This document shows positions 42,575 through 50,319 of a stretch of 64,000 nucleotides of DNA, piece after piece. The translations under genes and the position numbers were made by a program. The notes under the pieces were generated by a model, which saw nothing but the letters and a program-made list of their open reading frames with translations, had not been told where the DNA came from and searched no databases. Origin of the DNA: Mesorhizobium sp. NFR06. GTDB lineage: Bacteria > Pseudomonadota > Alphaproteobacteria > Rhizobiales > Rhizobiaceae. Within the stretch, counting starts at the first letter, position 1; every line of letters starts with the position of its first letter. The stretch spans positions 186,001 through 250,000 of the forward strand of contig NZ_FOVT01000001.1 in the NCBI RefSeq assembly GCF_900115245.1, given 5' to 3'.

Positions 42575-43930
42575 TTACTTGATGGCATCCCAGCTTTTCT
42601 GGATGTCGGTGGCGACGTCCTGGGCGGGCTTGCCGCCGACCAGGTCGATCATGCCAGTCCAGAAGGAGCCCGCGCCGATCTTGCCTGGCATCAGGTCCGA
42701 GCCGTCGAAGCGGAACGTCGAGGCGTTGGCCAGGATGTCGCCCTGCTTTTTCAGCGCCTCGCTGGCATAGGCTTCCTTGTTCACCGCCTTGTACGGCGTC
42801 ACGAAGCCGCCCTGCGCCATCCAGATCTCATGCGCCAGCGGCATCTTCAGGAAGTCGATAAAGGCACGCGCGCCCTTGGAATCCTTGGTGATCATGACCA
42901 GCGTGCCGGCGCCGAGCACGGGCGTACCGAGATCGGGCTTGGATGCATAGGGCGGATAGTAGAAGAAGTCGGCATCCTGGCCGATCTTTGTGCCTTCCGG
43001 GAAAAAGGTCGGGATGAAGGATGCCTGCTTGTGCATGTAGCACTTTGGCGGCACCGAGAAGAGGCCCTTCGGGCTGTCGCGGAAGTCGGTCGCCGCGACC
43101 GCCTTGGCGCCGCCATCGACCATCTTGTCGTCCGTGGCGATCTTGCCGAAAATGTCGATGGCGTTGACCACAGCCGGGTCGTTGAACGGGATCTCGTTCT
43201 TCACCCATTTGTCGTAGACGTCGGGGGTCTGGGTTCTGAGCATGATGTCCTCGACCCAGTCGGTCGCCGGCCAGCCGGTGGCGCCGCCGGAGCCGAGCCC
43301 GATGCACCAGGGCTTGCCGCCGTCGGCGATGATCTTCTTTTCGAGGTCGGCGAGCTCTTCCTGCGTCTTCGGCACTTTGTAACCGGCTTCCTCGAAATTG
43401 TCCGGCGAGTACCAGACCAGCGACTTCACGTCGGCCTTGTAGGGAAAGGCGAAGAAGCCGGGCTTGCCATCCTTGTCCTTGAAGGTGCCGAGGTCGACCC
43501 ATGACTGGCCGGCGCCGTAATTATCCTTCACCCATTTGGCGGTGTCGTCGCCGAGCGGCTTCAGCAGGCCCTTGGAGGCCAGGTCCTGGATCAGGCCGGG
43601 CTGCGGCAGCACGGCGATGTTGGGCGGGCTGCCGGCCTGGGTGTCGATGACGATCTGTTGCTCGTAATTCTCCGACGAGGAGTATTTGATCTCGGCGCCG
43701 GTGGCTTCCTGGAAGTATTCGAGAACGGTGCGCACCAAGCCCTCGTCCTCGCCGCGCCACGGCCCGAAGATGGTCAGAGTCTCGCCCTTGAGGTCGACTT
43801 TCTTGAGCTCGTCATAGTTCGCCCAGTGAAAGCGCGGGTCCTCGCCCGGCTTGAACTTCAATTCGGCTTGCGCCGGCAGGCTGAGGGTGAGCGCCGCGAA
43901 CGCAGCGCCCAAGAGAAGCATTTTCTTCAT
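42575..43930 (-). CDS. aglE: Alpha-glucoside ABC transporter substrate-binding protein
   Basis: A 451-residue periplasmic protein with signal peptide MKKMLLLGAAFAALTLSLPAQAE. The mature part begins LKFKPGEDPRFHWANYDELK, typical of AglE, then LTIFGPWRGEDEGLVRTVLEYFQEATG and a bacterial extracellular solute-binding domain of family 1. It is the first gene of the operon. A perfect LacI-type palindrome lies 110 bases upstream at 44040-44053. Confidence 0.93.
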   Translation of the reverse strand: MKKMLLLGAAFAALTLSLPAQAELKFKPGEDPRFHWANYDELKKVDLKGETLTIFGPWRGEDEGLVRTVLEYFQEATGAEIKYSSSENYEQQIVIDTQAGSPPNIAVLPQPGLIQDLASKGLLKPLGDDTAKWVKDNYGAGQSWVDLGTFKDKDGKPGFFAFPYKADVKSLVWYSPDNFEEAGYKVPKTQEELADLEKKIIADGGKPWCIGLGSGGATGWPATDWVEDIMLRTQTPDVYDKWVKNEIPFNDPAVVNAIDIFGKIATDDKMVDGGAKAVAATDFRDSPKGLFSVPPKCYMHKQASFIPTFFPEGTKIGQDADFFYYPPYASKPDLGTPVLGAGTLVMITKDSKGARAFIDFLKMPLAHEIWMAQGGFVTPYKAVNKEAYASEALKKQGDILANASTFRFDGSDLMPGKIGAGSFWTGMIDLVGGKPAQDVATDIQKSWDAIK

Positions 43931-44039
43931 CGCAAGTCCTCCCAGTGGTCACAAACAGGACGAAACCTCCATTTCGTCCGCCGACGCCCGCGGAACTGTG
44001 ACTCAGCGAAAGGGCAACCGCAACCTTCCGAAGAGACTT

Positions 44040-44053
44040 CCAAAGCGCTTTGG
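44040..44053. promoter_or_regulatory. AglR-type operator 1 (CCAAAGCGCTTTGG)
   Basis: A perfect 14-bp palindrome with the central CG typical of LacI-family operators, between the divergent aglE and aglR genes. It is placed to control aglE. Confidence 0.75.
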
Positions 44054-44261
44054 CTATCTTAATCTCGCCATTGAATCGCCCCGGAGTCAAGTGGGTGGGT
44101 TCATTAATCGATTTAAAACCGACGGGCGCGGACAAAGAAAGTGCAATGCAGCATGCTTTTTTGGCGCTGCAGCAGCAATTTTTGCTTCAAACGGTGCCGG
44201 TGGACCTCTAAGCTCATCAGGATTGGTGATCTCGCCAACAATCATCGGATGGATTAAAATT

Positions 44262-44273
44262 GAAAGCGCTTTG
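44262..44273. promoter_or_regulatory. AglR-type operator 2 (GAAAGCGCTTTG)
   Basis: The core AAAGCGCTTT (44263-44272) is palindromic and shared with operator 1, 220 bases away and 16 bases before the aglR start, so it likely mediates autoregulation. A weaker relative, TTTGAGCGCTTTAA, is found near 42385-42398 between aglE and aglF. Confidence 0.7.
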
Positions 44274-44289
44274 AGGCTGGAGGCCTCCG

Positions 44290-45312
44290 ATGAACCTCAA
44301 GCAACTCTCGCATATGCTGTCGCTATCGCAGACCACGGTGAGTCGGGCGCTGAACGGCTACCCGGAGGTCAGCGAGGAAACGCGGCGGCGGGTGATGGAT
44401 GCCGCCAAGCGCCACGGCTACCGGCCGAACCCATCCGCGCGGCGCCTCGCCACGGGCAAGTCGGGCATGATCGGCTATGTGCTGCCGACCGGCAATGCCG
44501 TCGACATCGATCCGCACTTCGTCGAATTCCTCTCCGGTCTCGGCGACTACGCCCGCTCGCACGAGCTCGACCTCGTGCTCTCGCCGGCCGACGCCGACGA
44601 CGAGGAGACGACCTACCGCCGCATCGTTGCCAACCGCCAGGTCGACGCCGTCTACATTTCCTCGCCGCGTCCGGCCGACAAGCGGCTGGCGCTGGTCAAC
44701 ACGCTGGGCATTCCCTTCATCGTCCATGGCCGCAGCGAGGGTTTCGACTTTGACTACCCCTATCTCGACATCGATAATGAAGGCGCCTTCCATGAAGCGG
44801 CGCGGCTGCTGGTCCAGCTTGGCCACAAGCGCCTGGCGCTGATCAACGGCAATGAGCGCGAGACCTTCGCCATCCACCGCGAGCGCGGCATGCGCCGTGC
44901 GCTTGCCGCGAGCGGACTGACGCTCGGCGAGCGCCACATCCGCTCGGTGGCCATGACCGAGGAAAACGGCTACCGCGCCGCCCGTCGCCTGCTCGAGGAA
45001 AACGAGCCGCCGACGGCAATCGCCTGCTCCAGCCTGATCATGGCGCTGGGCGTAGTGCGCGCCGTGCGCGACCTCGGTCTCACCATTCCGGGCGACTTGT
45101 CGCTGGTCGCCCATGACGACGTTTTCCCCTGGCTGCGGCCGGAGAATTTCCCGGTGCCGCTGTCGACGACGCGCTCCTCGATCCGCCTCGCCGGCGCCCG
45201 TGTCGCCGAGCGCCTGGCGGCGCGCATTTCAGGGTTGGAGGAGGGGGCTCGAGGCGAGGTCTGGCCGGTTGACCTGGTGGTTAGGGGATCGGTTGCTGGG
45301 GCGCCTACGTAG
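44290..45312 (+). CDS. aglR: LacI-family repressor of the alpha-glucoside operon
   Basis: A 340-residue LacI-family protein. The N-terminal helix-turn-helix (about residues 3-55) reads LSHMLSLSQTTVSRALNGYPEVSEETRRRVMDAAKRHGYRPN. A periplasmic-binding-protein-like sugar-sensing domain follows (LVQLGHKRLALINGNE, DLSLVAHDD). Start ATG 44290 has GGAGG five bases upstream. It is divergent from aglE, with two matching palindromes in between. Its stop is 23 bases from the convergent hydrolase gene. Confidence 0.92.
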   Translation: MNLKQLSHMLSLSQTTVSRALNGYPEVSEETRRRVMDAAKRHGYRPNPSARRLATGKSGMIGYVLPTGNAVDIDPHFVEFLSGLGDYARSHELDLVLSPADADDEETTYRRIVANRQVDAVYISSPRPADKRLALVNTLGIPFIVHGRSEGFDFDYPYLDIDNEGAFHEAARLLVQLGHKRLALINGNERETFAIHRERGMRRALAASGLTLGERHIRSVAMTEENGYRAARRLLEENEPPTAIACSSLIMALGVVRAVRDLGLTIPGDLSLVAHDDVFPWLRPENFPVPLSTTRSSIRLAGARVAERLAARISGLEEGARGEVWPVDLVVRGSVAGAPT

Positions 45313-45335
45313 GATCAAAACTCAAACCATGCGGA

Positions 45336-46166
45336 TCAGCCTTCGGGTTCGCGTGACAAGAACCCGTTCAGCCGCCCCAGCACCAGATCCGGCGCTTCGA
45401 GCTGAGGAAGATGGCCGACGCCGGGCAGTGTTTCGAACGATGCCTGCTGGATGAGTGCGTGAAGCGCTTTGCCTCGCTCCAGCGGAATCCATGGGTCGTC
45501 CTCGCCCCAGATGATCTCTACCGGACAGCGTATATCTTTGAACATCGGCTCGACCTCGGCGGTGTATCTTTCATCGGCTTGCGCGAATTGCCGATAGAAG
45601 CTCACCCTTCCCTCCTCCGACAGCCACGGCTCCACAAGCTTGTCGAAATCTCCAGGATCGATCTCATTGACGATCGCTCCCTTGACGTAGGCCGCCACGA
45701 CGGCTTCATGGATGTGCGCCGGCAAGCCTAGGAAGGCATCCACGTGACGGCCGACATGGTCGAAGAACTCCGATCCCCAGGGCCGCATGGCGACGACATT
45801 CATCAGAACGTAGCGGTCGAAATCACAGCCGTGCAGCAGATGCGCCCGCAACGTCGTCGCGCCTCCCATGTCGTGGGCAACGACCATGGGCCGCTGGAGG
45901 CGCCAATGGGCAAGCATCTCTGCAAAGACCTTGCCTTGCACATCGAGCGAGGTGCGCTGCTCCGCGGCTTTGTCGGATCGGCCGTATCCGGGCATGTCGT
46001 ACCAATGGACATGGTATCGCCGCGCCAGAGCCGGAATGATCCGGTGCCATGAGAACGAGGACCACGGCCAGCCATGGGCAAGCACGAGCGATGGCCCGTT
46101 GCCAGCCCGACCCGCCGCCACCGCGCCCGCAGACGTTTGCGCGGTTTCATCCAGTTCCCACGACAT
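45336..46166 (-). CDS. Alpha/beta hydrolase with an aspartate nucleophile (epoxide hydrolase/dehalogenase type)
   Basis: A 276-residue enzyme, start ATG 46166 with GGAG eight bases upstream. Motifs: HGWPWSSFSWH (oxyanion HGxP), nucleophile elbow VVAHDMGGATTL with aspartate in place of serine, acid WGEDDPWIPLERG and histidine in GVGHLPQLEAP. An aspartate nucleophile points to the epoxide-hydrolase/haloacetate-dehalogenase branch. A cap domain lies at about 135-205. There is no signal peptide. It stands alone and its substrate is unknown. Confidence 0.8.
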   Translation of the reverse strand: MSWELDETAQTSAGAVAAGRAGNGPSLVLAHGWPWSSFSWHRIIPALARRYHVHWYDMPGYGRSDKAAEQRTSLDVQGKVFAEMLAHWRLQRPMVVAHDMGGATTLRAHLLHGCDFDRYVLMNVVAMRPWGSEFFDHVGRHVDAFLGLPAHIHEAVVAAYVKGAIVNEIDPGDFDKLVEPWLSEEGRVSFYRQFAQADERYTAEVEPMFKDIRCPVEIIWGEDDPWIPLERGKALHALIQQASFETLPGVGHLPQLEAPDLVLGRLNGFLSREPEG

Positions 46167-46351
46167 CGAGCTTCTCCAAGCACTCCGGACACCGTCGTCG
46201 ATACGAGCTGGTCGCAACCCTATGGTGGGAGACCGCTGACCTCAAATCTCCGACACTGACTGTTCCGATCAACAGGAACGGCAGGGTCCACAATCCCGGA
46301 TATTTGCGCAGCCAATTGATTGCGTTTGGTCCTAGTGCAGGTTGCCCAAAC

Positions 46352-47809
46352 TCACTCCTTCGCCGCCTCCGCAGCCTTCGTATCGATCAGCCCATAGCCG
46401 AAATCATTGTCCCTGCCCTTGGGGCCAAGATCCCTGGCGGTGTCGGCCAGCGCCTTTTCGATGTCGTCGGCCGAACGGTCGGGCGCGGCATGGATCAGGT
46501 TGGCGATGGCGCCGCTGACGATTGCCGCAGCAAACGAGGTGCCGGTCACCACATCCGAGCCGGCGCCGCTCGGCGCCACCATCTCGACACCGGGAGCGGA
46601 GATGAAGACATAGGCGCCGCGATTGGCCTGCGGCATCAGCCCGTCCTTGGCGTCGGTGGCGGTCACGGCGATGACGCTGTCGAAGGCGGCGGGATAGCCA
46701 TAGGGCGCCTTCGGCCCGTTGTTACCGGCGGCGGCGACCAGCACCATGCCGAGCGCGCGCGCATTGTGGCAGGCAGTGCCCAGCAGCTTGTTCTTCGGGC
46801 CGACGAAGCTCATGTTGATGATGCGCACATCTTGGCTTGCCGCCCAGTCGAGTGCCGAGAGGATGACGTCCATCGTCGACTTGCCGCCTTCGAAGGCGCG
46901 TGCGTGATAGATCCTTGCGCCCGGCGCCATGCCTTCCAGCGGGCCGACGCCGGCAATCAGCCCGTCGACCGAAGTGCCGTGGTCGCGCTTTTCGATCGGC
47001 ACGTTCGGCATGGCGTCGAACTGGTCGGCGATCACGCCCTTCAGCGCCGGGTTGGTGTCGTCGATGCCGGTGTCGATGACGGCGACGCGCACATTCTCGC
47101 CGCTCGCTTGCTTGGAATCGAGCGCGATGCGGTCGAAGGCATAGTTCACGATGCCGGCCGCCTGCTGCAGCGTGTAGATATGGTTGGGCTCGCGCCGCTG
47201 CGTGCGGCCGTCGGCGGCAAGCTGCGCCAGCACCACGCCGACCGGCCGCCCGTCGGTGATGCCGAAGCGCACCAAAGTCGTGCCGAGTAGCCGCGACTGG
47301 CGCTGCGAGCGCACCTGCAGGCCGAACGAGGTGGCGATCTGCTGCACGACACCGGCATCGCCGTCGACCGTCACCAGCACTTCGTCGGGCACGAATTCGC
47401 CCGTGATCGCGCGCGGCGGTTCGACCAGGTTGAGGCCGTTTGGCACCGTGACGGGTCCGCTCGGCGTCGGAGCGGGTGCCGGCGCGTTGGCGGAGGCGTT
47501 CGAGGAGGATGTCCCGGCGGACGGCGCCGGCGTTTGCGGGGCCACGCCGGCCGGCGGATTCGGAAACAGGTCGACGATCAGCGCCGGCAGGAACACCGCG
47601 CCGCCCGGGCCGGTGCCTGTGCCCGGCGTCCCGCCGCCATTCTTGGCCCCGCTATCCTTGTCGCAGCCGGCGCCGGCCGCCGTCGTGCGGTTCAGGCAAT
47701 CGACCTGGCTTTGCGTCAGGCCTGGATCATTGGTCTGGGCGAAAGCAGGCGCGGCGACACAAGCCGCCGCCAAGATCAGCGCGCGAAGAACGACAGCCTT
47801 AGCCGCCAT
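46352..47809 (-). CDS. Secreted subtilase (S8 serine peptidase) of the sigma/anti-sigma operon
   Basis: A 485-residue protein with signal peptide (VVLRALILAAACVAAPAFAQ). A low-complexity region rich in P, G, A and S (about 50-120) follows, then a prodomain-like segment (about 135-220: PDEVLVTVDGDAGVVQQIATSF, LLGTTLVRFGI). The subtilase core has aspartate in VAVIDTGIDD (about 247), histidine in RDHGTSVDGLIAG (about 277), asparagine in AAGNNGPKAPYG and serine in VTGTSFAAAIVSG (about 423). It overlaps the anti-sigma gene by 11 bases and is likely coexpressed with it. It may act on the envelope signal that controls the sigma factor. Confidence 0.9.
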   Translation of the reverse strand: MAAKAVVLRALILAAACVAAPAFAQTNDPGLTQSQVDCLNRTTAAGAGCDKDSGAKNGGGTPGTGTGPGGAVFLPALIVDLFPNPPAGVAPQTPAPSAGTSSSNASANAPAPAPTPSGPVTVPNGLNLVEPPRAITGEFVPDEVLVTVDGDAGVVQQIATSFGLQVRSQRQSRLLGTTLVRFGITDGRPVGVVLAQLAADGRTQRREPNHIYTLQQAAGIVNYAFDRIALDSKQASGENVRVAVIDTGIDDTNPALKGVIADQFDAMPNVPIEKRDHGTSVDGLIAGVGPLEGMAPGARIYHARAFEGGKSTMDVILSALDWAASQDVRIINMSFVGPKNKLLGTACHNARALGMVLVAAAGNNGPKAPYGYPAAFDSVIAVTATDAKDGLMPQANRGAYVFISAPGVEMVAPSGAGSDVVTGTSFAAAIVSGAIANLIHAAPDRSADDIEKALADTARDLGPKGRDNDFGYGLIDTKAAEAAKE

Positions 47810-48467
47810 CGACCGGTTTCCTTCCCTGCATCACAGCATCCGCGAAAGGCTGGGCGGCAATGAGGCCGACAATCCTGTCGTAGTCGGCCGCCGTGTTGGC
47901 CGGGATCGCCAGGTGGAACACGCCGTCCGCGGTCGGGCCGCCGGCGATCTTCAGCCCGTTCTGGCCGAGGAAGGCGGCGATGTCGGCCATCCTGGCATCC
48001 GGCTTGAACTTGACCAGGGCGAAAGGCAGCTTCGCCAGATCGTCCTGGGCGCCGGCTAGCTCGAAGTCGCTGCCCTTGCCGCCTGGACGTTCGAAGGATT
48101 GCACAAGGACAAGCGCAAGCAGCGCCGCGGCCGCCGCCCAGGCGACACCGGCAGGCATCGCCGTCACCCGGCCGAAGACCTTGGCAAGCCATGACTGGCC
48201 GGCAGGCGCCCGCGCCGGGCCGGCCTCGGCGTCAAGCGCCTTGGCAAAGCGCGACAGCGCGTCGGCGGGCGGGCGGATCGCCTCGTTGGCGGCGGCGGTG
48301 CCGGAGAATTCGGCTTCCGCTTCGCCAAGTGCGGCCATCGCCGCCGGATCGGTGGCCAGCCATTCCTCGATAGCCTCCAGCTCGGCGCCCTCCAGCGAGC
48401 CGTTCAGGTAGAACGGCAGCAGCGTTTCCATCTCGTCGCGGCGCGACATCTTTTCAGCGGCGCTCAT
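47799..48467 (-). CDS. Membrane anti-sigma factor with prodomain-like periplasmic domain
   Basis: A 222-residue protein from ATG 48467 (ATGA overlap with the sigma gene). The N-terminal cytoplasmic part (about 1-70: ETLLPFYLNGSLEGAELEAIEEWLATDP) is anti-sigma-like but has no HxxxCxxC zinc motif. One membrane segment follows (GVAWAAAAALLALVLVQSF, about 122-140). The periplasmic tail (about 150-220) reads ALVKFKPDARMADIAAFLGQNGLKIAGG, then GVFHLAIP and IVGLIAAQPF. That is a beta-alpha-beta-beta-alpha-beta pattern similar to subtilase prodomains (I9 type), including the prodomain of the neighbouring protease. Confidence 0.75.
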   Translation of the reverse strand: MSAAEKMSRRDEMETLLPFYLNGSLEGAELEAIEEWLATDPAAMAALGEAEAEFSGTAAANEAIRPPADALSRFAKALDAEAGPARAPAGQSWLAKVFGRVTAMPAGVAWAAAAALLALVLVQSFERPGGKGSDFELAGAQDDLAKLPFALVKFKPDARMADIAAFLGQNGLKIAGGPTADGVFHLAIPANTAADYDRIVGLIAAQPFADAVMQGRKPVDGG

Positions 48468-49090
48468 GGCCACCCCCTGTCGTAACCCGCAGACTTCAGG
48501 GCTTCGCCGAGTTTCTTGCGGGCGTAGAACATCCTGGTCTTGACGGTCGCGACCGGAATGCCGAGCACCTCGCCGATCTCGGTCACCGACTGTCCGTGGT
48601 AATAGGCGAGGTCGATCACGGTGCGGTGTTCCTCCGCCAAGGCGTCGATGAAGCGCCGCAAGGCGGCGGCCTTGTCTTCCTTCATGGTAACGACTTCCGG
48701 CGTATCGGCGCCGTCGGGAACTTGCGCCGCGTCGTCGTCGTCGATCCAGTCTTCCTTCTTCTTGCGCAGCGAGGACAACGCCTTGAAGCGGGCGATGCCG
48801 AGCAGCCATGTCGAGACTTCGGAGCGGCCCTCGAAGCTGGGCGCCTGCTTCCACAGCTCCAGAAAAACCTCGTTCGCGATATCGTCGGCCATCATTTCCG
48901 ATCCCGTCTGACGCGCCACGAAGCGGTAGATCCGCGCGTGGTGACGCATGAACAGGAGCCGAACGGCGGCCCGGTCGCCCTTCGCGACCCGGTCTACAAG
49001 CGCGCGATCGGTTTCCGTCGCCGCATTCATGGCCGGTCGAGCCGCCTGGCTCCTCGTGGCTCTGTCGCTGATCGGTTCAAAAAGGTTCAT
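48464..49090 (-). CDS. ECF-type RNA polymerase sigma factor
   Basis: A 208-residue sigma-70 family protein. Region 2 reads LVDRVAKGDRAAVRLLFMRHHARIYRFVAR, then MADDIANEVFLELWKQAPSFEGRSEVSTWLLGIARFKALSSLRKKK. Region 4 reads RRFIDALAEEHRTVIDLAYYHGQSVTEIGEVLGIPVATVKTRMFYARKKL. The annotated ATG has GGAGG directly abutting it, so the true start may be ATG 49030, 20 codons later. It overlaps the anti-sigma gene by four bases and is first in a sigma/anti-sigma/subtilase operon, likely responding to envelope stress. Confidence 0.9.
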   Translation of the reverse strand: MNLFEPISDRATRSQAARPAMNAATETDRALVDRVAKGDRAAVRLLFMRHHARIYRFVARQTGSEMMADDIANEVFLELWKQAPSFEGRSEVSTWLLGIARFKALSSLRKKKEDWIDDDDAAQVPDGADTPEVVTMKEDKAAALRRFIDALAEEHRTVIDLAYYHGQSVTEIGEVLGIPVATVKTRMFYARKKLGEALKSAGYDRGWP

Positions 49091-49193
49091 CCTCCGCCAA
49101 GGAATTTTCGGAGGCTAACCGAAGAGCGGGGAGGTTGCCAGAGGGCAGGGGTTCTCCTTCTCCCACAAGGGGAGAAGGGGAAGTCGCCGCGCT

Positions 49194-50033
49194 TTACCCC
49201 AAAAACACTTTCGCCTTCATCGTCTCGGGTATCGCCACGCCGAGCCGGCTCAGCACCGTCGGCGCCAGCTGCAGCTGGTCGAGCAGCGTATCGCCCTCCG
49301 GTCCTTTCGCCGGTCCGAAATAATACAGCGCGAAATCCTGCATCTCGTCGTCGTGGCCGCCATGGTGGCCGCGGACGGTCTGGCCGTGGTCGGCCGTCAC
49401 GATCACTTCATAGCCGGCTTCGCGCCAGCCGGGCAGGAAGGCGGCGAGCATGCCGTCCATCGCGTAGCAGGCATGGTCCATCTCGTGGCAGTCATGGCCG
49501 AAGCGATGGCCCATCGAGTCCAGCGTGCAGGTGTGCAGGATGCCGTAGTCGATGCCATGGCGCTTCGCCAGCATGGTCAGCGTCGCGAACAGGTCGACGT
49601 CGCTCGGCGTCATCTGGTTCTTGAGATTGTAGCCGGTCATGGTGTGGAAGCGGCCATGCGTGATCGGCCCATCGGGCTCGTCGAACTCCATGTCCTCGAC
49701 AAGGTCGAACGGAAAGCTGCGGAAAAATTCGGACCAGTAGGAATGGGTCACGGCGCCGGTCCTGCCGCCGGCCTTGCTGACTTCCGAGAAGATATCCGGC
49801 TGCGTGACCCGAAAGCGGTTCTCATTGGAAAGGATGCCGTGCACCTGCGGCGAAACCCCGGTGTGGATCGAGGCGTAGCAGCAGGCGGAGGTCGACGGCA
49901 GCACCGAGCGCATTTTCCAAACCTGCGCCGCGCCGGACTGGGCCCAGCCCTCGAGATTGCCCATCAGCCGGCGCCAGTTCCGATAAGGCACGCCGTCGAG
50001 GACGATGAGCAGCAGTTTGGATTTGAGCGCCAC
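49194..50033 (-). CDS. Alkaline-phosphatase-superfamily phosphodiesterase/nucleotide pyrophosphatase-like protein
   Basis: A 279-residue protein from GTG 50033 (GGAGG five bases upstream); an ATG four codons earlier lacks a ribosome site. Metal and nucleophile motifs of the NPP/phosphopentomutase-like superfamily are visible: LLIVLDGVPYRNW, VLPSTSACCYASIHTGVSP (nucleophile Ser/Thr), CTLDSMGHRFGHD and VTADHGQTVRGHHGG. The HGILSNENRF segment also fits. There is no signal peptide, so it is cytoplasmic. It lies downstream of a peptide-type ABC transporter on the same strand across a repeat element, and may process an imported phosphorylated compound. Confidence 0.8.
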   Translation of the reverse strand: MALKSKLLLIVLDGVPYRNWRRLMGNLEGWAQSGAAQVWKMRSVLPSTSACCYASIHTGVSPQVHGILSNENRFRVTQPDIFSEVSKAGGRTGAVTHSYWSEFFRSFPFDLVEDMEFDEPDGPITHGRFHTMTGYNLKNQMTPSDVDLFATLTMLAKRHGIDYGILHTCTLDSMGHRFGHDCHEMDHACYAMDGMLAAFLPGWREAGYEVIVTADHGQTVRGHHGGHDDEMQDFALYYFGPAKGPEGDTLLDQLQLAPTVLSRLGVAIPETMKAKVFLG

Positions 50034-50130
50034 GCGCGCCTCCATTTACGGTCTTGCGGGAGGGATCAGCATCGAGGGGCTGACCGGTCCGGCCAAGCCC
50101 CAGAAGCGCGGAGAAGAGGAAGCCAGCTGG

Positions 50131-50319
50131 AGCATTTCCAGTGTGCAACGGTCTTCCGCTCGGAATTGCGTAGGAACAGATCGTCAGAGCAGGCCAGATG
50201 CCCTAGAGCCGGATGATTTCAGATCGAGTCGACCTGAAATCTGAATCCGCCTCTAAATCAAAGAGATAGAGCATGATGTCGTCCGAAAACCGCTTCACAC
50301 TTTTCGGCATCATGCTCTA
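50131..50319. repeat. Composite rhizobial mosaic repeat
   Basis: Three modules are visible. CATTTCCAG...CGGAATTG (50132-50168) relates to the element at 5971-6062. GATTTCAG...CTGAAATC is an inverted repeat at about 50216-50242. TAGAGCATGATG (50267-50278) with CATCATGCTCTA (50308-50319) encloses CCGAAAACCGCTTCACACTTTTCGG. The last arm supplies the TAG stop of the ABC ATPase gene. Confidence 0.7.
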
